Positions 35,916 to 44,264 of a stretch of DNA of 64,000 bases are shown in pieces; the first letter of the stretch is position 1, and each line of letters begins with the position of its first letter. The position numbers and the translations under genes are program-made. The DNA comes from Fodinibius sediminis (GTDB lineage: Bacteria > Bacteroidota > Rhodothermia > Balneolales > Balneolaceae). The notes below the pieces were generated by a model that made no database searches, had not been told where the DNA came from, and saw nothing but the letters and a program-made list of their open reading frames with translations. Where the stretch lies: assembly GCF_900182555.1 (NCBI RefSeq), contig NZ_FXTH01000016.1, forward strand, positions 1 to 64,000, read 5' to 3'.

Positions 35916-36150
35916 CTTTTTGCTTTAACGTTTTATTTTTTTGGTACTGATTATATCCAAAGAAGAAAAGTGCTAAGGATATAAAGAGAACCGGCAGCAG
36001 CACATAGTCCAGATAGGCGGTAAAGGCGGCCAGCCCGGCAGCAGCAAATCCCCATACCAATATTGGAGTGAAACAACACAAGGCGGCAACCAAGGTGCCC
36101 CAGAAGCCAACTTGGGCATATTTGTTCTTCAGGAAATCGAAACGAGACAT
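35902..36150 (-). CDS. merF: mercuric ion importer MerF
   Basis: 82 residues from ATG 36150 (the usual MerF length is about 81). Two helices: LVAALCCFTPILVWGFAAAG with the vicinal Cys pair that takes up Hg2+, and the second helix YVLLPVLFISLALFFFGYN, with a lysine-rich tail. It brings Hg2+ across the inner membrane to mercuric reductase. It follows merA by 32 bp in the operon. Confidence 0.9.
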   Translation of the reverse strand: MSRFDFLKNKYAQVGFWGTLVAALCCFTPILVWGFAAAGLAAFTAYLDYVLLPVLFISLALFFFGYNQYQKNKTLKQKDGED

Positions 36151-36182
36151 AATGTTATATGAATTATTTACTTTGAGATCGA

Positions 36183-37826
36183 TTACACTGCGCAGCAACT
36201 TAGCTTCTTGACGTCTTTGTCGAAGGTGAGTGCCGCCAACTTGATGCCCTCCGAGAGCGTCAGGTACGGGTGGAATTCCGAAATAAGCGATTTAACCGTT
36301 ACGCCGTGACGCATGGCCATGGCCAGTTCCATCAGCAACTCCGAGCCTTCCGGGGCCAGGATGCGGGCACCGACCAGCTGGTCGTTTTCCTTGTTGCGGA
36401 TCAGCTTGATGAACCCGCGCGTATCGCGGGCGGCAATGGAGCGGGGCACGTTATCCAGGGTAAGCTTGGTAGTATCGTAGTTAATACCGGCCTCCCGTGC
36501 CTGTAGCTCGTCCATGCCGATGCCGGCTACCTGCGGATCGGTGAAGATCACCCACGGCAGTACCGAATAATCGGCTTTTCGGGAAGCCCCACGCAGAGCA
36601 TTTTCGGCGGCCAGATTGCCTTCGTAGGCGGCCGTATAAACAAACTGGTATTGGCCGGTTATGTCGCCTGCGGCAAAGATGTTAGGAACGGAGCTGCGCA
36701 TGGATTCATCTACAGGAATGTATCCACGACCGACCGTGTCAATACCGACCTGTTCCAGTCCCAGCCCCCCGGAATTGCCCTGCCGCCCGGTGGCCACCAG
36801 TAGGTGGGTGGCCTTGAGCGTGGTTTCCTGTCCGTTCACGGTCAGTTCTACCATTTTCTCATCACCTGTTGATTTGACTTCTTTCACATCGGTGTTGGTC
36901 AACACGGTAATGCCTTCGTCTTTCAGGTATCCGGTCAGGCCTCGGGCCAGCTCGTCGGGCTGGTCGCTGAGTACGTGCGCCGAGCGTTGCACGATGGTCA
37001 CCTTCGAACCCAGCCGGGCAAAGAGCTGGGCGTTTTCCAGGGCGATATAGCCACCGCCGAATACAATGAGGCTTTCAGGAAGTTCTTCCAGTTCGTAGGC
37101 ACTTTCATTGGTAAGGTATCCGGCCTCCTCCAGTCCGGGAACGTCCGGCACAAAAGTTGAGGCCCCGGTAGCGATCAGAATGTGGTCGGCATGGTACGTT
37201 TCGCCGCCTGCCTCGACGGTATGCTGGTCAACCAGGGTGCCCCGTACTTTCAACAGGGTGATGTTAGGATCGTCCTTGATCACGTCAATATATTTTTGCT
37301 GGCGCAGATCCTGAACCATCTCTCGTTTCTGGTCGATGATCTTCTTAAAATCGGCAATACGGCTTTGGGTTTCGATGCCTTCAAAGCCGGGATTCTTTGC
37401 CCGGTGGTGAGCTTCGGCGGTGCGGATCAGTGTCTTGGAGGGCACACAGCCTACGTTTACGCAGGTACCCCCGGTGGGCAGCCCTTTGTTGATGATGAGG
37501 GCGGTGCCGCCCAGCTCGCTGGCCTTGATGGCTGCGGCAAAGGCAGTGGAACCGCCGCCGATGATCACCAGAGAATACCGGCTCCTGCCGTTTTCCTGGT
37601 CACCGATTTCACCGGTTACCTTGTAGTGTCCAGTCGCATTGATAGTGTCGATCAGTTCCTCTTTGGTGATTTGTTCCGGATCGTAGGTGATCTCGGCTTG
37701 CTCGTCGGGGTAGCTGACGGTTTTGTCCAGCACTCCCTTTTTATCCTCAAATTGGTTGGCCACGGTTCGGGCACAACCGTCGCAGGTCATGCCGCTTATG
37801 GATAGGTTCAGGGTTTGTTCTTTCAT
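36183..37826 (-). CDS. merA: mercuric reductase MerA
   Basis: 547 residues. An HMA domain (GMTCDGCARTV) at residues 1-70 passes Hg2+ to the catalytic core. The core has the FAD motif IIGGGSTAFAAAIKA, the active site GGTCVNVGCVPSKTLIR, an NADPH motif VFGGGYIALENAQLFARLG and FAAGDITG. The C-terminal vicinal pair (KKLSCCAV) that delivers mercury from the partner subunit is present. It reduces Hg2+ to volatile Hg0 in the cytosol with NADPH. A palindromic operator lies 11 bp before the start, matching the one before the arsR gene. Confidence 0.97.
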   Translation of the reverse strand: MKEQTLNLSISGMTCDGCARTVANQFEDKKGVLDKTVSYPDEQAEITYDPEQITKEELIDTINATGHYKVTGEIGDQENGRSRYSLVIIGGGSTAFAAAIKASELGGTALIINKGLPTGGTCVNVGCVPSKTLIRTAEAHHRAKNPGFEGIETQSRIADFKKIIDQKREMVQDLRQQKYIDVIKDDPNITLLKVRGTLVDQHTVEAGGETYHADHILIATGASTFVPDVPGLEEAGYLTNESAYELEELPESLIVFGGGYIALENAQLFARLGSKVTIVQRSAHVLSDQPDELARGLTGYLKDEGITVLTNTDVKEVKSTGDEKMVELTVNGQETTLKATHLLVATGRQGNSGGLGLEQVGIDTVGRGYIPVDESMRSSVPNIFAAGDITGQYQFVYTAAYEGNLAAENALRGASRKADYSVLPWVIFTDPQVAGIGMDELQAREAGINYDTTKLTLDNVPRSIAARDTRGFIKLIRNKENDQLVGARILAPEGSELLMELAMAMRHGVTVKSLISEFHPYLTLSEGIKLAALTFDKDVKKLSCCAV

Positions 37827-37836
37827 AACATTTATT

Positions 37837-37856
37837 ATTTAAGCAAATTCTTAAAT
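37837..37856 (-). promoter_or_regulatory. mer operator candidate before merA
   Basis: ATTTAAGCAAATTCTTAAAT is an inverted repeat with ATTTAAG/CTTAAAT arms, 11 bp before merA. It agrees at 17 of 20 positions with 38969-38988. Probably the binding site of the ArsR-family mer regulator. Confidence 0.65.
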
Positions 37857-37909
37857 TACTGATAAAATAAAACGCCCGAGAATGGTCAAAGCAGGTAACA
37901 GGGCTACTG

Positions 37910-38536
37910 CTAATTGGACTGCTTCTCGGCTACCGTAAAACCGGTTTTGTTGATAGCGGCTTTAATTGTTTCCTGGTTGGTCTTGCTCTGGTCATACCTG
38001 ATGGTTGCCTTACCGGTATCATAGGAAGCGTCGGCTTCCAGAACTCCATCTACACCGCTGGCAGCATTTTCGACAGTTGCCTCACAGCCGGTGCAGGTCA
38101 TCCCTTTAATGTCCCAAGTGATGGTTTGCACCTGGCTTTCCTGCACGTACACGACCTGCTTGTCCTGTTTAGGGAAAAAGGCATCCGAGTAGTAGGGAAA
38201 AGCCAGCAGTAGTGCGGCCAAGAAAGTTACAACGCCCAGAAATCCTTTGGTCTGCCAGAAAGAGGGGTTCTCCTCGCAGGCACAGTCCGGATCCCATTGG
38301 GGTCTGAGCTTTTGATACCAAGCAAAGCCCAGTAGCAGGGCGGTTAGACCAATCAGATAAGGTCGAAAGGGTTCGACCCATGAAAAGGTGGATGCTACAC
38401 CTCCGATACCTGCCAGAAAGGCAAAAACTGGGGTTACACAACACAGGGAGGCGACAAAAGCGGCCATCAGGCCGGCCCCCATCCATTTTGTGTCTGTGCT
38501 ATCTTTAGGCTGATTACTTTTGGTTTGTTCGTTCAT
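37910..38536 (-). CDS. merT: fused mercuric transport protein MerTP
   Basis: 208 residues. The N-terminal three-helix MerT part contains the first-helix Cys pair (FVASLCCVTPVFAFLAG) and a cytoplasmic Cys pair (WDPDCACEE). The C-terminal part is a MerP-like HMA domain with GMTCTGCEATVENA at about residue 145 onward. Fusion of transporter and metal-binding domain in one protein is typical of Bacteroidota mer operons. It imports Hg2+ for MerA. It overlaps the arsR stop by 4 bp (ATGA), indicating translational coupling. Confidence 0.95.
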   Translation of the reverse strand: MNEQTKSNQPKDSTDTKWMGAGLMAAFVASLCCVTPVFAFLAGIGGVASTFSWVEPFRPYLIGLTALLLGFAWYQKLRPQWDPDCACEENPSFWQTKGFLGVVTFLAALLLAFPYYSDAFFPKQDKQVVYVQESQVQTITWDIKGMTCTGCEATVENAASGVDGVLEADASYDTGKATIRYDQSKTNQETIKAAINKTGFTVAEKQSN

Positions 38537-38913
38537 GCGGCTAACACCTCCAGAATATTGTTATCTTTAATTTGATCAAAGCTTGGGGAAAGAATTTCAT
38601 TAAATTGCGGGTTCAGCGAGTAAAAAATGGTTTGGCCGTCGCGCTGGGTCTCCACCAGTCCCCCGTCCTTTAGCTTGCGCAGGTGCTGGGAGACGGCCGG
38701 GACGCTCATGTCCAGGATATCGCTCAGGTCGCAGGGGCAAAGGTGTTCTTCCCGGTTGAGCAGGTAGAGGATCTTCAGGCGCGCGTCGTTGGCTGCCAGT
38801 TTCAGAATATCAGTTAACCGGTCAATAGACCCTTCTACTTCTTCCAGGGAGTCAATACAACGGTTAATCTGGTTTAAGTCGGCGACCTCACGAATACATT
38901 CTTGCTTGCTCAT
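38533..38913 (-). CDS. ArsR-family repressor of the mer operon
   Basis: 126 residues. Helix-turn-helix segments ARLKILYLLNREEHLCPCDL and LDMSVPAVSQHLRKLKDGGL are of the ArsR/SmtB type. The CPCDL cysteines correspond to the metal-binding ELCVCD box of ArsR and CadC. It heads the merTP transcript. Bacteroidota mer operons often use an ArsR protein in place of MerR; here both are present. Two matched palindromes (38969 and 37837) are its probable operators. Confidence 0.92.
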   Translation of the reverse strand: MSKQECIREVADLNQINRCIDSLEEVEGSIDRLTDILKLAANDARLKILYLLNREEHLCPCDLSDILDMSVPAVSQHLRKLKDGGLVETQRDGQTIFYSLNPQFNEILSPSFDQIKDNNILEVLAA

Positions 38914-38968
38914 AGTTTTGGCTGTTGGTTGCGTTTCATTATTACAACATAAGTATAATAAATATATT

Positions 38969-38988
38969 ATTTAATTAAATACTTAAAT
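38969..38988 (-). promoter_or_regulatory. mer operator candidate before arsR-merTP
   Basis: ATTTAATTAAATACTTAAAT, with ATTTAA/TTAAAT arms around eight bases, matches the site before merA. It includes a 14-bp perfect palindrome TATTTAATTAAATA at 38968-38981. It lies 56 bp before the arsR start, between that gene and merR. Confidence 0.65.
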
Positions 38989-39015
38989 AAAGATAAAAAA
39001 TATCTCTGATTGCTC

Positions 39016-39474
39016 TTATCTTAAATTCCTCCCCATTTGACTGTCTCCTTCCAAGGCACCAAGAATAGGACAATCTCCCTTAGGTCCTTCACCGGCACAC
39101 GAATCAATTAAATCTACTAGGGTATTTTTGATTCGCTGCAGATCTTCGATTTTTTCAACCACATCTTGGAATTTTTCCTGTGCTTCGCTTTTAATTTCCG
39201 AGCAGGTAGTATCTTCATCCATACGCAGCTCCAGCAGCTCTTTGATTTCGCTAAGGGTAAACCCAAGTTCTTGTGATCGCTTGATAAACTTGATCTGATC
39301 GATATGGCGTTGGGTGAAGATTCGGTAGCCGGAACGCCAGCGGTCAGGCGTGGGGATGAGCCCCCGCTTTTCGTAGTAGCGCACAGTCTCTTTGTTGACA
39401 TGAGCACGGCTGGCTACCTGACCAATCTTAAACGTGACGACACCCTCATATTTTTGGTCCATCTCTTCTCTCAT
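39016..39474 (-). CDS. merR: Hg-responsive MerR-family regulator
   Basis: 152 residues. The DNA-binding part has FKIGQVASRAHVNKETVRYYEKR-type sequence (shown by VNKETVRYYEKRGLIPTP). The three mercury-binding cysteines of MerR are in place: TTCSEIKSEAQ, then DSCAGEGPKGDCPILGALE, where the Cys-x8-Cys-Pro spacing is MerR-like. It activates mer promoters on binding Hg2+. It lies just upstream of the arsR gene on the same strand. A terminator lies upstream of it, so it must start from a promoter in the 48 bp between. Confidence 0.92.
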   Translation of the reverse strand: MREEMDQKYEGVVTFKIGQVASRAHVNKETVRYYEKRGLIPTPDRWRSGYRIFTQRHIDQIKFIKRSQELGFTLSEIKELLELRMDEDTTCSEIKSEAQEKFQDVVEKIEDLQRIKNTLVDLIDSCAGEGPKGDCPILGALEGDSQMGRNLR

Positions 39475-39508
39475 AATACCAATAGTTATGCTAAAAGTTC
39501 TCCTTACT

Positions 39509-39555
39509 AATGAGAAAGAAAAGATAATAGCCGGAACTAATGCCCGGCTACTATC
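39509..39555 (-). terminator. rho-independent terminator between Cys-rich gene and merR
   Basis: On the minus strand GATAGTAGCCGG pairs with CCGGCTATTATC (39523-39555; one mismatch) and is followed by TTTTCTTTCT. It ends the short cysteine-rich gene transcript. Confidence 0.8.
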
Positions 39556-39567
39556 TTGAGGTTGATA

Positions 39568-39714
39568 TTAGTTTATCTTTTCCATGGTTTTACCACAACA
39601 ACAGGTAGGATTTTGGTCGCCGGAGCAATCAGCCGGGGCGCCTTTGGTAACGGTGACTTCACATCCACAACTGTCGTCAGGGCATTGATATATTTCTCCT
39701 TTTTGTAAGGGCAT
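39568..39714 (-). CDS. small cysteine-rich metal-binding protein (48 aa)
   Basis: A 48-residue protein starting MPLQKGEIYQCPDDSCGCEV and ending with CSGDQNPTCCCGKTMEKIN. It has nine or so cysteines in small clusters, in the manner of metallothionein-like proteins. AAAGGAG-like sequence is not before the start, as usual in this genome. A strong terminator follows 12 bp after the stop. It lies between the copper-linked DUF2231 gene and merR. Small cysteine-rich proteins of this type are found in metal-resistance loci of Bacteroidota; a metal-buffering role is inferred. Confidence 0.7.
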   Translation of the reverse strand: MPLQKGEIYQCPDDSCGCEVTVTKGAPADCSGDQNPTCCCGKTMEKIN

Positions 39715-39859
39715 AATAACATGGCTTTAAAGGTTAAAAGAACAGTTCATCGGTAATATAAGCCCTGTACCATGGTCCAGAGTCAAATGATTATTCTAAT
39801 TATTTGATCTATCACTTAGTTTTAGCCGATTTTACCTGTAGTATACCAAAACAGGGCGA

Positions 39860-40981
39860 TCACAGCTTCGTGAGCCCCATCTTTTGCAGCAGTACGCTTC
39901 CGCTACCATTCATTTTTAGACCTATGCGGCCAGGCTTGGGCGCATCGCCGTGCCCGTGCACCACCATCTCCTTGTTAATGTAGCCCCGGAAGTGCGTTCC
40001 GTTGCCGACCACCCGCACGAAGAGCGGCTGGGACACATCCACACTCCCTTCTTCAAATATTTGTGGTTCACCATTGCTCATACGACCCTGCTTTACCGTG
40101 CCACCGGAAGCAATGGAGACAAAGTCGTAGTTATTCTGATCCTGAATATGGCTCACAAACTCCACGGTTCCGGTAAAGGAGGCCATATCCACATAGTAGT
40201 CGATCTGCTCGGTTTCGTATGATTGATCGCCGGTGAAAAAGGCGTTCAAATCATCACCGGAAAACGACAGGGCATGACCGTTCTCTACTTCTACCACTTC
40301 GGCATTTACAGATTCTGAGCTCCCCGAAATCCACTGAAAGTTTTTTTGCAAAACGTCAATCGCATTTCGCTCAATATTCCAGATCCAGTTGCCGTTTTCA
40401 TTTGTGTTAAATGAAGTGTTGCCCGTCATACTCGTTGTACCAGTACTGTCGGCATGGGTTTCTTCACCCTCGCTGTGCCCATTGTCATGCTCATGCTGCA
40501 CCGGATTTTCGACCTCGGCCGCCTGTACGCCTACGCCGTGCTTGAATACCATTTGGGCCCCGTGATCACCGGCCTGATACAGAAAGTATACCCCCACTAG
40601 TGACACAAGGAAAAAACCAACATGAAATTTCATACGATATTTTCCGCTGGTCCACCATGTAGCTGTAATACGAAAAACAGCATAGACCCCGTAAAACCAG
40701 ACGGTCAACCAAGCCCAATCGGCGTGTTCGGTGAGTACCGGTTGGGCTTCAGCCGACAGCATCACGCTATCCGCGGCGAGCGTTCCGGTATAATAAACAA
40801 TGACGGCAGCCACGGCGCCCACCCCGTACAGAAACGCGGTGGCCTCTTCGGTCCACCATTTTTTCTTTCTCGGCAGAAAGAACGAAACGAAATCAAAAAA
40901 TATAGCAATGCCTAAAATTGCGATCGGGAAATGCACCAGCATCGGGTGGATGTTGGGTGCCCATTCGGGTATAAGACTCAT
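39860..40981 (-). CDS. DUF2231 membrane domain fused to periplasmic jelly-roll domain
   Basis: 373 residues. The N-terminal ~150 residues form a four-helix DUF2231 region opening with APNIHPMLVHFPIAILGI. A polar His/Glu linker (HEHDNGHSEGEETHAD) leads to a C-terminal beta-sandwich of the concanavalin/DUF1080 type (YVDMASFTGTVEFVSHIQD, PLFVRVVGNGTHFRGYINK). The second domain should lie in the periplasm and may bind sugars or metals. The promoter carries the direct repeat CTTAAA-N5-CTTAAA also present before copA/copR, so it is probably copper-regulated. Confidence 0.75.
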   Translation of the reverse strand: MSLIPEWAPNIHPMLVHFPIAILGIAIFFDFVSFFLPRKKKWWTEEATAFLYGVGAVAAVIVYYTGTLAADSVMLSAEAQPVLTEHADWAWLTVWFYGVYAVFRITATWWTSGKYRMKFHVGFFLVSLVGVYFLYQAGDHGAQMVFKHGVGVQAAEVENPVQHEHDNGHSEGEETHADSTGTTSMTGNTSFNTNENGNWIWNIERNAIDVLQKNFQWISGSSESVNAEVVEVENGHALSFSGDDLNAFFTGDQSYETEQIDYYVDMASFTGTVEFVSHIQDQNNYDFVSIASGGTVKQGRMSNGEPQIFEEGSVDVSQPLFVRVVGNGTHFRGYINKEMVVHGHGDAPKPGRIGLKMNGSGSVLLQKMGLTKL

Positions 40982-41048
40982 AAAGCCCTCCGTTTTGTGT
41001 GATTTACTAATTGGTTACTGATAATCCAATATAATATACCTCGTCAAC

Positions 41049-41065
41049 CTTAAATTGAGCTTAAA
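41049..41065 (-). promoter_or_regulatory. CopR-like direct-repeat site before DUF2231 gene
   Basis: CTTAAATTGAGCTTAAA: two CTTAAA half-sites 11 bp apart, the spacing typical of OmpR-family regulators, 68 bp before the gene start at 40981. The flanking AAC and A/T also match the site at 56618. Confidence 0.6.
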
Positions 41066-41079
41066 TGCAGTACATAAAT

Positions 41080-42081
41080 TCAATCTTCCGAATAATACAC
41101 CTCCTGCCAGCTCCAGCCGGTGCTGCGCAGCAAGCCGGCCAGCAGGGCCCGGCGCTTCTTTTCGGGCAGCTGGCCATCCGGGCCCTCTGCCAGCGGAACA
41201 TCGGAGGATTGCAAGTGCTTAAATTCCAGCCCATTTTCGATATCCCCTTCGTGAGCCGCCACAAAATGATGCTTGATGGTGTTCAAAAACTTGCTGATCG
41301 CATCGCGCAGCAGGCGCAGCCCTTGATCCCGGCGGCCGCTTTTGTCCACATGATGCTGTATAATCGTCAGAGCTTCATCCAAATTGGTGAGGTTAATTGA
41401 CAGCGACTCGGAGCGGTTACGGCTGTAGAAATAGTGGACGGCGGGATGCGCAAAATGGTTCTGGTTATGCTTGTTGATCATCTTTTGCAGCTCGGGAGCT
41501 ATCTTTCCCAGTTGCTCAAAGTTTTCGCCATTGAATGCGTTTTTGACGATGGCTTCAGGCGTTTCACCTACGTTCGAAATAAACAAGCTCAGGTTCTTTT
41601 TGTGGATGACGGCTGAGGTGAGGCTTATCAGGTAGGTCATGGCCGTAGTGATAAAAATAAACCCGGCAAAAGAAAACGCCGCTACCACCATTTGCCAGAT
41701 ACCGCCGCCCGGAATGTATTCGCCGTTGCCCATCGTAGAAAGCGTATATCCGCTAAAGTAGATCCTGGCGGCAATGCCCGGTGTGGCACCGCTCTCGGCG
41801 TGGATGACGGAATGGGGATCCCCCATCAACACCAGAAAAAAGCCCAGCCAAAGCAGCGCCAGCCAGAGGGTCACCAGGACAAGGATGTGGGTCATCCCGG
41901 AGAACTGCAGCAGCCACCGGCTGCGGGTCTTGCGGTTTGCCCACAGAAATACACCGGCAATGCCCGATGATACGTGCCGCGCTATCATTCCTGCCCCGTT
42001 AAAGGAGACCGTGGTATAGAAAAAATCGAAGGCGGTGATAACCGTTATCAGAATTCCGAGAATGAGGTAAAGTTCATTCAT
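41080..42081 (-). CDS. ion-channel-like membrane protein
   Basis: 333 residues. Several helices in the first 160 residues, among them ILITVITAFDFFYTTVSF, VLVTLWLALLWLGFFLVLMG and a pore-loop region YTLSTMGNGEYIPGG placed like the selectivity filter of two-helix potassium channels, then AAFSFAGFIFITTAMTYLIS. The filter reads STMGNGEY where potassium channels have TVGYGD, so selectivity is uncertain. The cytoplasmic C-terminal half is helical and unrecognised. It is convergent with nothing and ends 99 bp before the DUF2231 gene. Confidence 0.7.
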   Translation of the reverse strand: MNELYLILGILITVITAFDFFYTTVSFNGAGMIARHVSSGIAGVFLWANRKTRSRWLLQFSGMTHILVLVTLWLALLWLGFFLVLMGDPHSVIHAESGATPGIAARIYFSGYTLSTMGNGEYIPGGGIWQMVVAAFSFAGFIFITTAMTYLISLTSAVIHKKNLSLFISNVGETPEAIVKNAFNGENFEQLGKIAPELQKMINKHNQNHFAHPAVHYFYSRNRSESLSINLTNLDEALTIIQHHVDKSGRRDQGLRLLRDAISKFLNTIKHHFVAAHEGDIENGLEFKHLQSSDVPLAEGPDGQLPEKKRRALLAGLLRSTGWSWQEVYYSED

Positions 42082-42151
42082 TATTTAATCTCGCTTACGC
42101 ATTCAGATAATGAGCCCCGATCCTGTAAAACGCTTGATAATTCGACACGAG

Positions 42152-42571
42152 TTATGTTAAAATATCGTATGCAATTAGAAATTCAGCCGGGCTGTAAACG
42201 GGAAGGGCACTTTCTTTAAAATCTTTTTGATTTCGGGTGACAATCACTTCTAAATTAGCATGTACCCCTGATTGATACAGTACGGCGTCTTCGTAATCCT
42301 TAAAATCACTATCCACCGCCTCTTCCAGTACTACACGATTAATGCTGGAAATATGGAAAATTTTAAGCATTTTCCTGATGTTTTTTTCTGCTTTCTCGCG
42401 GGACAATCCCTTTTCCAGCAAATAAAAAATAGTGGTTACGGTAGTTCCGCAAATCCAGCCTTCTATTTCACTCGTTTCGGCCAATCCTACTACCTGAGAC
42501 GAGGCTTCAAAAAACGGAGTTCGTTCCAGGAATACATCCAATAATACATTCGTATCGAAAAGAACTTTCAT
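42152..42571 (-). CDS. PIN-domain toxin (VapC-like)
   Basis: 139 residues. PIN-domain acidic residues are seen in MKVLFDTNVLLDVFLERTPF, in SDFKDYEDAVLYQSG and in IVTRNQKDFK. PIN proteins of this kind are ribonucleases that are neutralised by a small partner. The antitoxin gene overlaps the start by 4 bp (ATGA), the normal arrangement of a toxin-antitoxin pair. It sits at the edge between the mercury/copper genes and the complex-I-like genes. Confidence 0.88.
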   Translation of the reverse strand: MKVLFDTNVLLDVFLERTPFFEASSQVVGLAETSEIEGWICGTTVTTIFYLLEKGLSREKAEKNIRKMLKIFHISSINRVVLEEAVDSDFKDYEDAVLYQSGVHANLEVIVTRNQKDFKESALPVYSPAEFLIAYDILT

Positions 42572-42813
42572 TTCAGAAATTTATCTTCCAAATGTTTTTT
42601 ATAGTCTTCTTCTCGAATATCTGTATCCTTTAAAATACCTGCCAAAGAAGCGGTAACAGGAGGTAATTTTTGGTGAGAGGACGATTGCTCGGCTTCAATA
42701 AGCGTAAAATAATCAGCTACCATTTGAGAAACCGAGGTTCCTTTTTCTCTGGCTCGTTTTTTGGCCCGCTTAATCAACGAGTCGTCTAATCGGAGCGTTA
42801 ATTTACTTTTCAT
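42568..42813 (-). CDS. ribbon-helix-helix antitoxin
   Basis: 81 residues. The N-terminal KLTLRLDDSLIKRAKKRARE then TSVSQMVADYF is a ribbon-helix-helix DNA-binding fold (DUF6364-like). The C-terminal part (REEDYKKHLEDKFLK) probably wraps the toxin. It is encoded before the PIN toxin and overlaps it by 4 bp, so it both represses the pair and blocks the toxin. Confidence 0.85.
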   Translation of the reverse strand: MKSKLTLRLDDSLIKRAKKRAREKGTSVSQMVADYFTLIEAEQSSSHQKLPPVTASLAGILKDTDIREEDYKKHLEDKFLK

Positions 42814-42880
42814 AGTTAGACGTATTATTTTTAATTAAATGTACGTCATTCCAACGCAGTCAAGCAAGAAAAATTTCGTT

Positions 42881-42895
42881 TGCCTGATACAGGCA
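42881..42895 (-). terminator. weak terminator candidate after nuoN
   Basis: TGCCTG-ATA-CAGGCA, a 6-bp stem 8 bp after the nuoN stop on the minus strand; AAACGAAATTTTTC follows. The T-run is displaced, so this is a weak candidate for the end of the nuo-like operon. Confidence 0.35.
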
Positions 42896-42902
42896 TCCTG
42901 CC

Positions 42903-44261
42903 TCACACCAAAAACCACTGCAAACCCAGCCCCACGCCGATGGTTAAAATAAAGGTCGTAATCCACACAAAGCGGATGCCCGGTTTGACGGCTGCAGGCG
43001 CTTCTTCAGGCTCACTGAAGAACATCGGGATGATGATGCGCAGGTACACGGCCAGGGAAATCACGCTGTTGATGATGGCCGCCACCGCCAGCCAGGTGTA
43101 GCCACTGCCGATGGCCGTGCCGAACAGCAAAAACTTGCCGGCAAAGCCCGCCAGCGGCGGCACGCCCACCAGCGAAAGCAAAAAGATGGTCATGCCCACC
43201 GCCATGGCCGGATGTCGTTTTCCCAGCCCGTTGAAATCACGCAACCGGGGGCCACAGGACTGCGTCACCACAAAAGCGCCGGTGTTCATCACCGCGTAGG
43301 CGATACCAAAAACGACCAGGGCATTCACGGCCAGCCCGCCCTGCTGAATGCCGACGACCCCAATGATAAAATATCCGGCCTGTGCAACAGTGGAATAGGC
43401 CAGCAGCCGAATCACATTATCCTGCCACAGGGCCACCACGTTACCGAAGGTCATGGAGAGCACCGCCACCGCGGCTACCACAAGGGGCCAGTTAAGCACC
43501 TCGGCCGGCAGCTCTCGCGCCACCTGCGCCAACCCGAAGACCGCGCCCACCTTGGGCACGACCGAAAGGTAGGCCGCAATGGAGACCGGTGCGCCCTCAA
43601 AAGCGTCGGGCGTCCAGAAGTGAAAGGGGACCAGCGACCCCGCGTAGCCGATGCCGACCAGCAGGGCCCCGAATCCGAAAATAGCGGCGGCAGATCCCAG
43701 GCCGGGATCATGTAAGGCCGACAGATAGGTGGTGCCGGTCGCCCCCACCCAGAAGGTAAGCCCGAACAGCATGACCGCGCTGGTTACCGAACCGTAGATA
43801 TAGTATTTAAAGGCGCCCTCGGTGGCCCGGTCCGTTTTGGCATAAGCGATCAAGGCCGTCCCCGCCAGCGTGCCGATCAAAATACCAAGCACGATAAACA
43901 TAATGTCACCGGCGCCGGCCAGCAGCAGCGCTCCCAGCGTGGAAAAGATCAACAGGCTATAGACCGTGCCCTCACGATAGGTGTCTTTCAGCTCGCTGCG
44001 CGCCATTACGGCGATCAGTAGAATCGTCAGGCAGAGCATGATGACGGCCCACAGGCTCAGATAATCCACCCGAAAGGTGTTGGAAAAGGCCGTGGTGACG
44101 GTCCCCAGCTTGGATACGGCAACCCCGGAAGCCGCTACCATGCCGATGACGAGCGTCCACAGGCTGCCGCGCGCGCTGCCCATCATCTCGGCCACCAGCG
44201 AACCGATGGCCGTAAGCAGTACCACAATTTGAGGCAGTATAAGGAGTAAGTCGTTGGTCAT
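42903..44261 (-). CDS. nuoN: complex-I-like subunit N (NuoN-like)
   Basis: 452 residues, about fourteen helices, an antiporter-like membrane subunit. Conserved segments include MTFGNVVALWQDNVIRLLAYS, where the Lys/Gln residue of the proton path is Gln in part, and YAVMNTGAFVVTQSCG and LVGVPPLAGFAGKFLLFGTA. It closes the operon nuoA-BD-HJKLMN and should translocate protons in the membrane arm. The NADH-oxidising subunits are absent in this window, so its complex is not ordinary complex I. Confidence 0.9.
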   Translation of the reverse strand: MTNDLLLILPQIVVLLTAIGSLVAEMMGSARGSLWTLVIGMVAASGVAVSKLGTVTTAFSNTFRVDYLSLWAVIMLCLTILLIAVMARSELKDTYREGTVYSLLIFSTLGALLLAGAGDIMFIVLGILIGTLAGTALIAYAKTDRATEGAFKYYIYGSVTSAVMLFGLTFWVGATGTTYLSALHDPGLGSAAAIFGFGALLVGIGYAGSLVPFHFWTPDAFEGAPVSIAAYLSVVPKVGAVFGLAQVARELPAEVLNWPLVVAAVAVLSMTFGNVVALWQDNVIRLLAYSTVAQAGYFIIGVVGIQQGGLAVNALVVFGIAYAVMNTGAFVVTQSCGPRLRDFNGLGKRHPAMAVGMTIFLLSLVGVPPLAGFAGKFLLFGTAIGSGYTWLAVAAIINSVISLAVYLRIIIPMFFSEPEEAPAAVKPGIRFVWITTFILTIGVGLGLQWFLV

Positions 44262-44264
44262 CGG

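Noticed and set aside
37182-37805. 207-codon plus-strand frame opposite merA
   Set aside because: Shadow of a well-conserved merA gene; no motif of its own.
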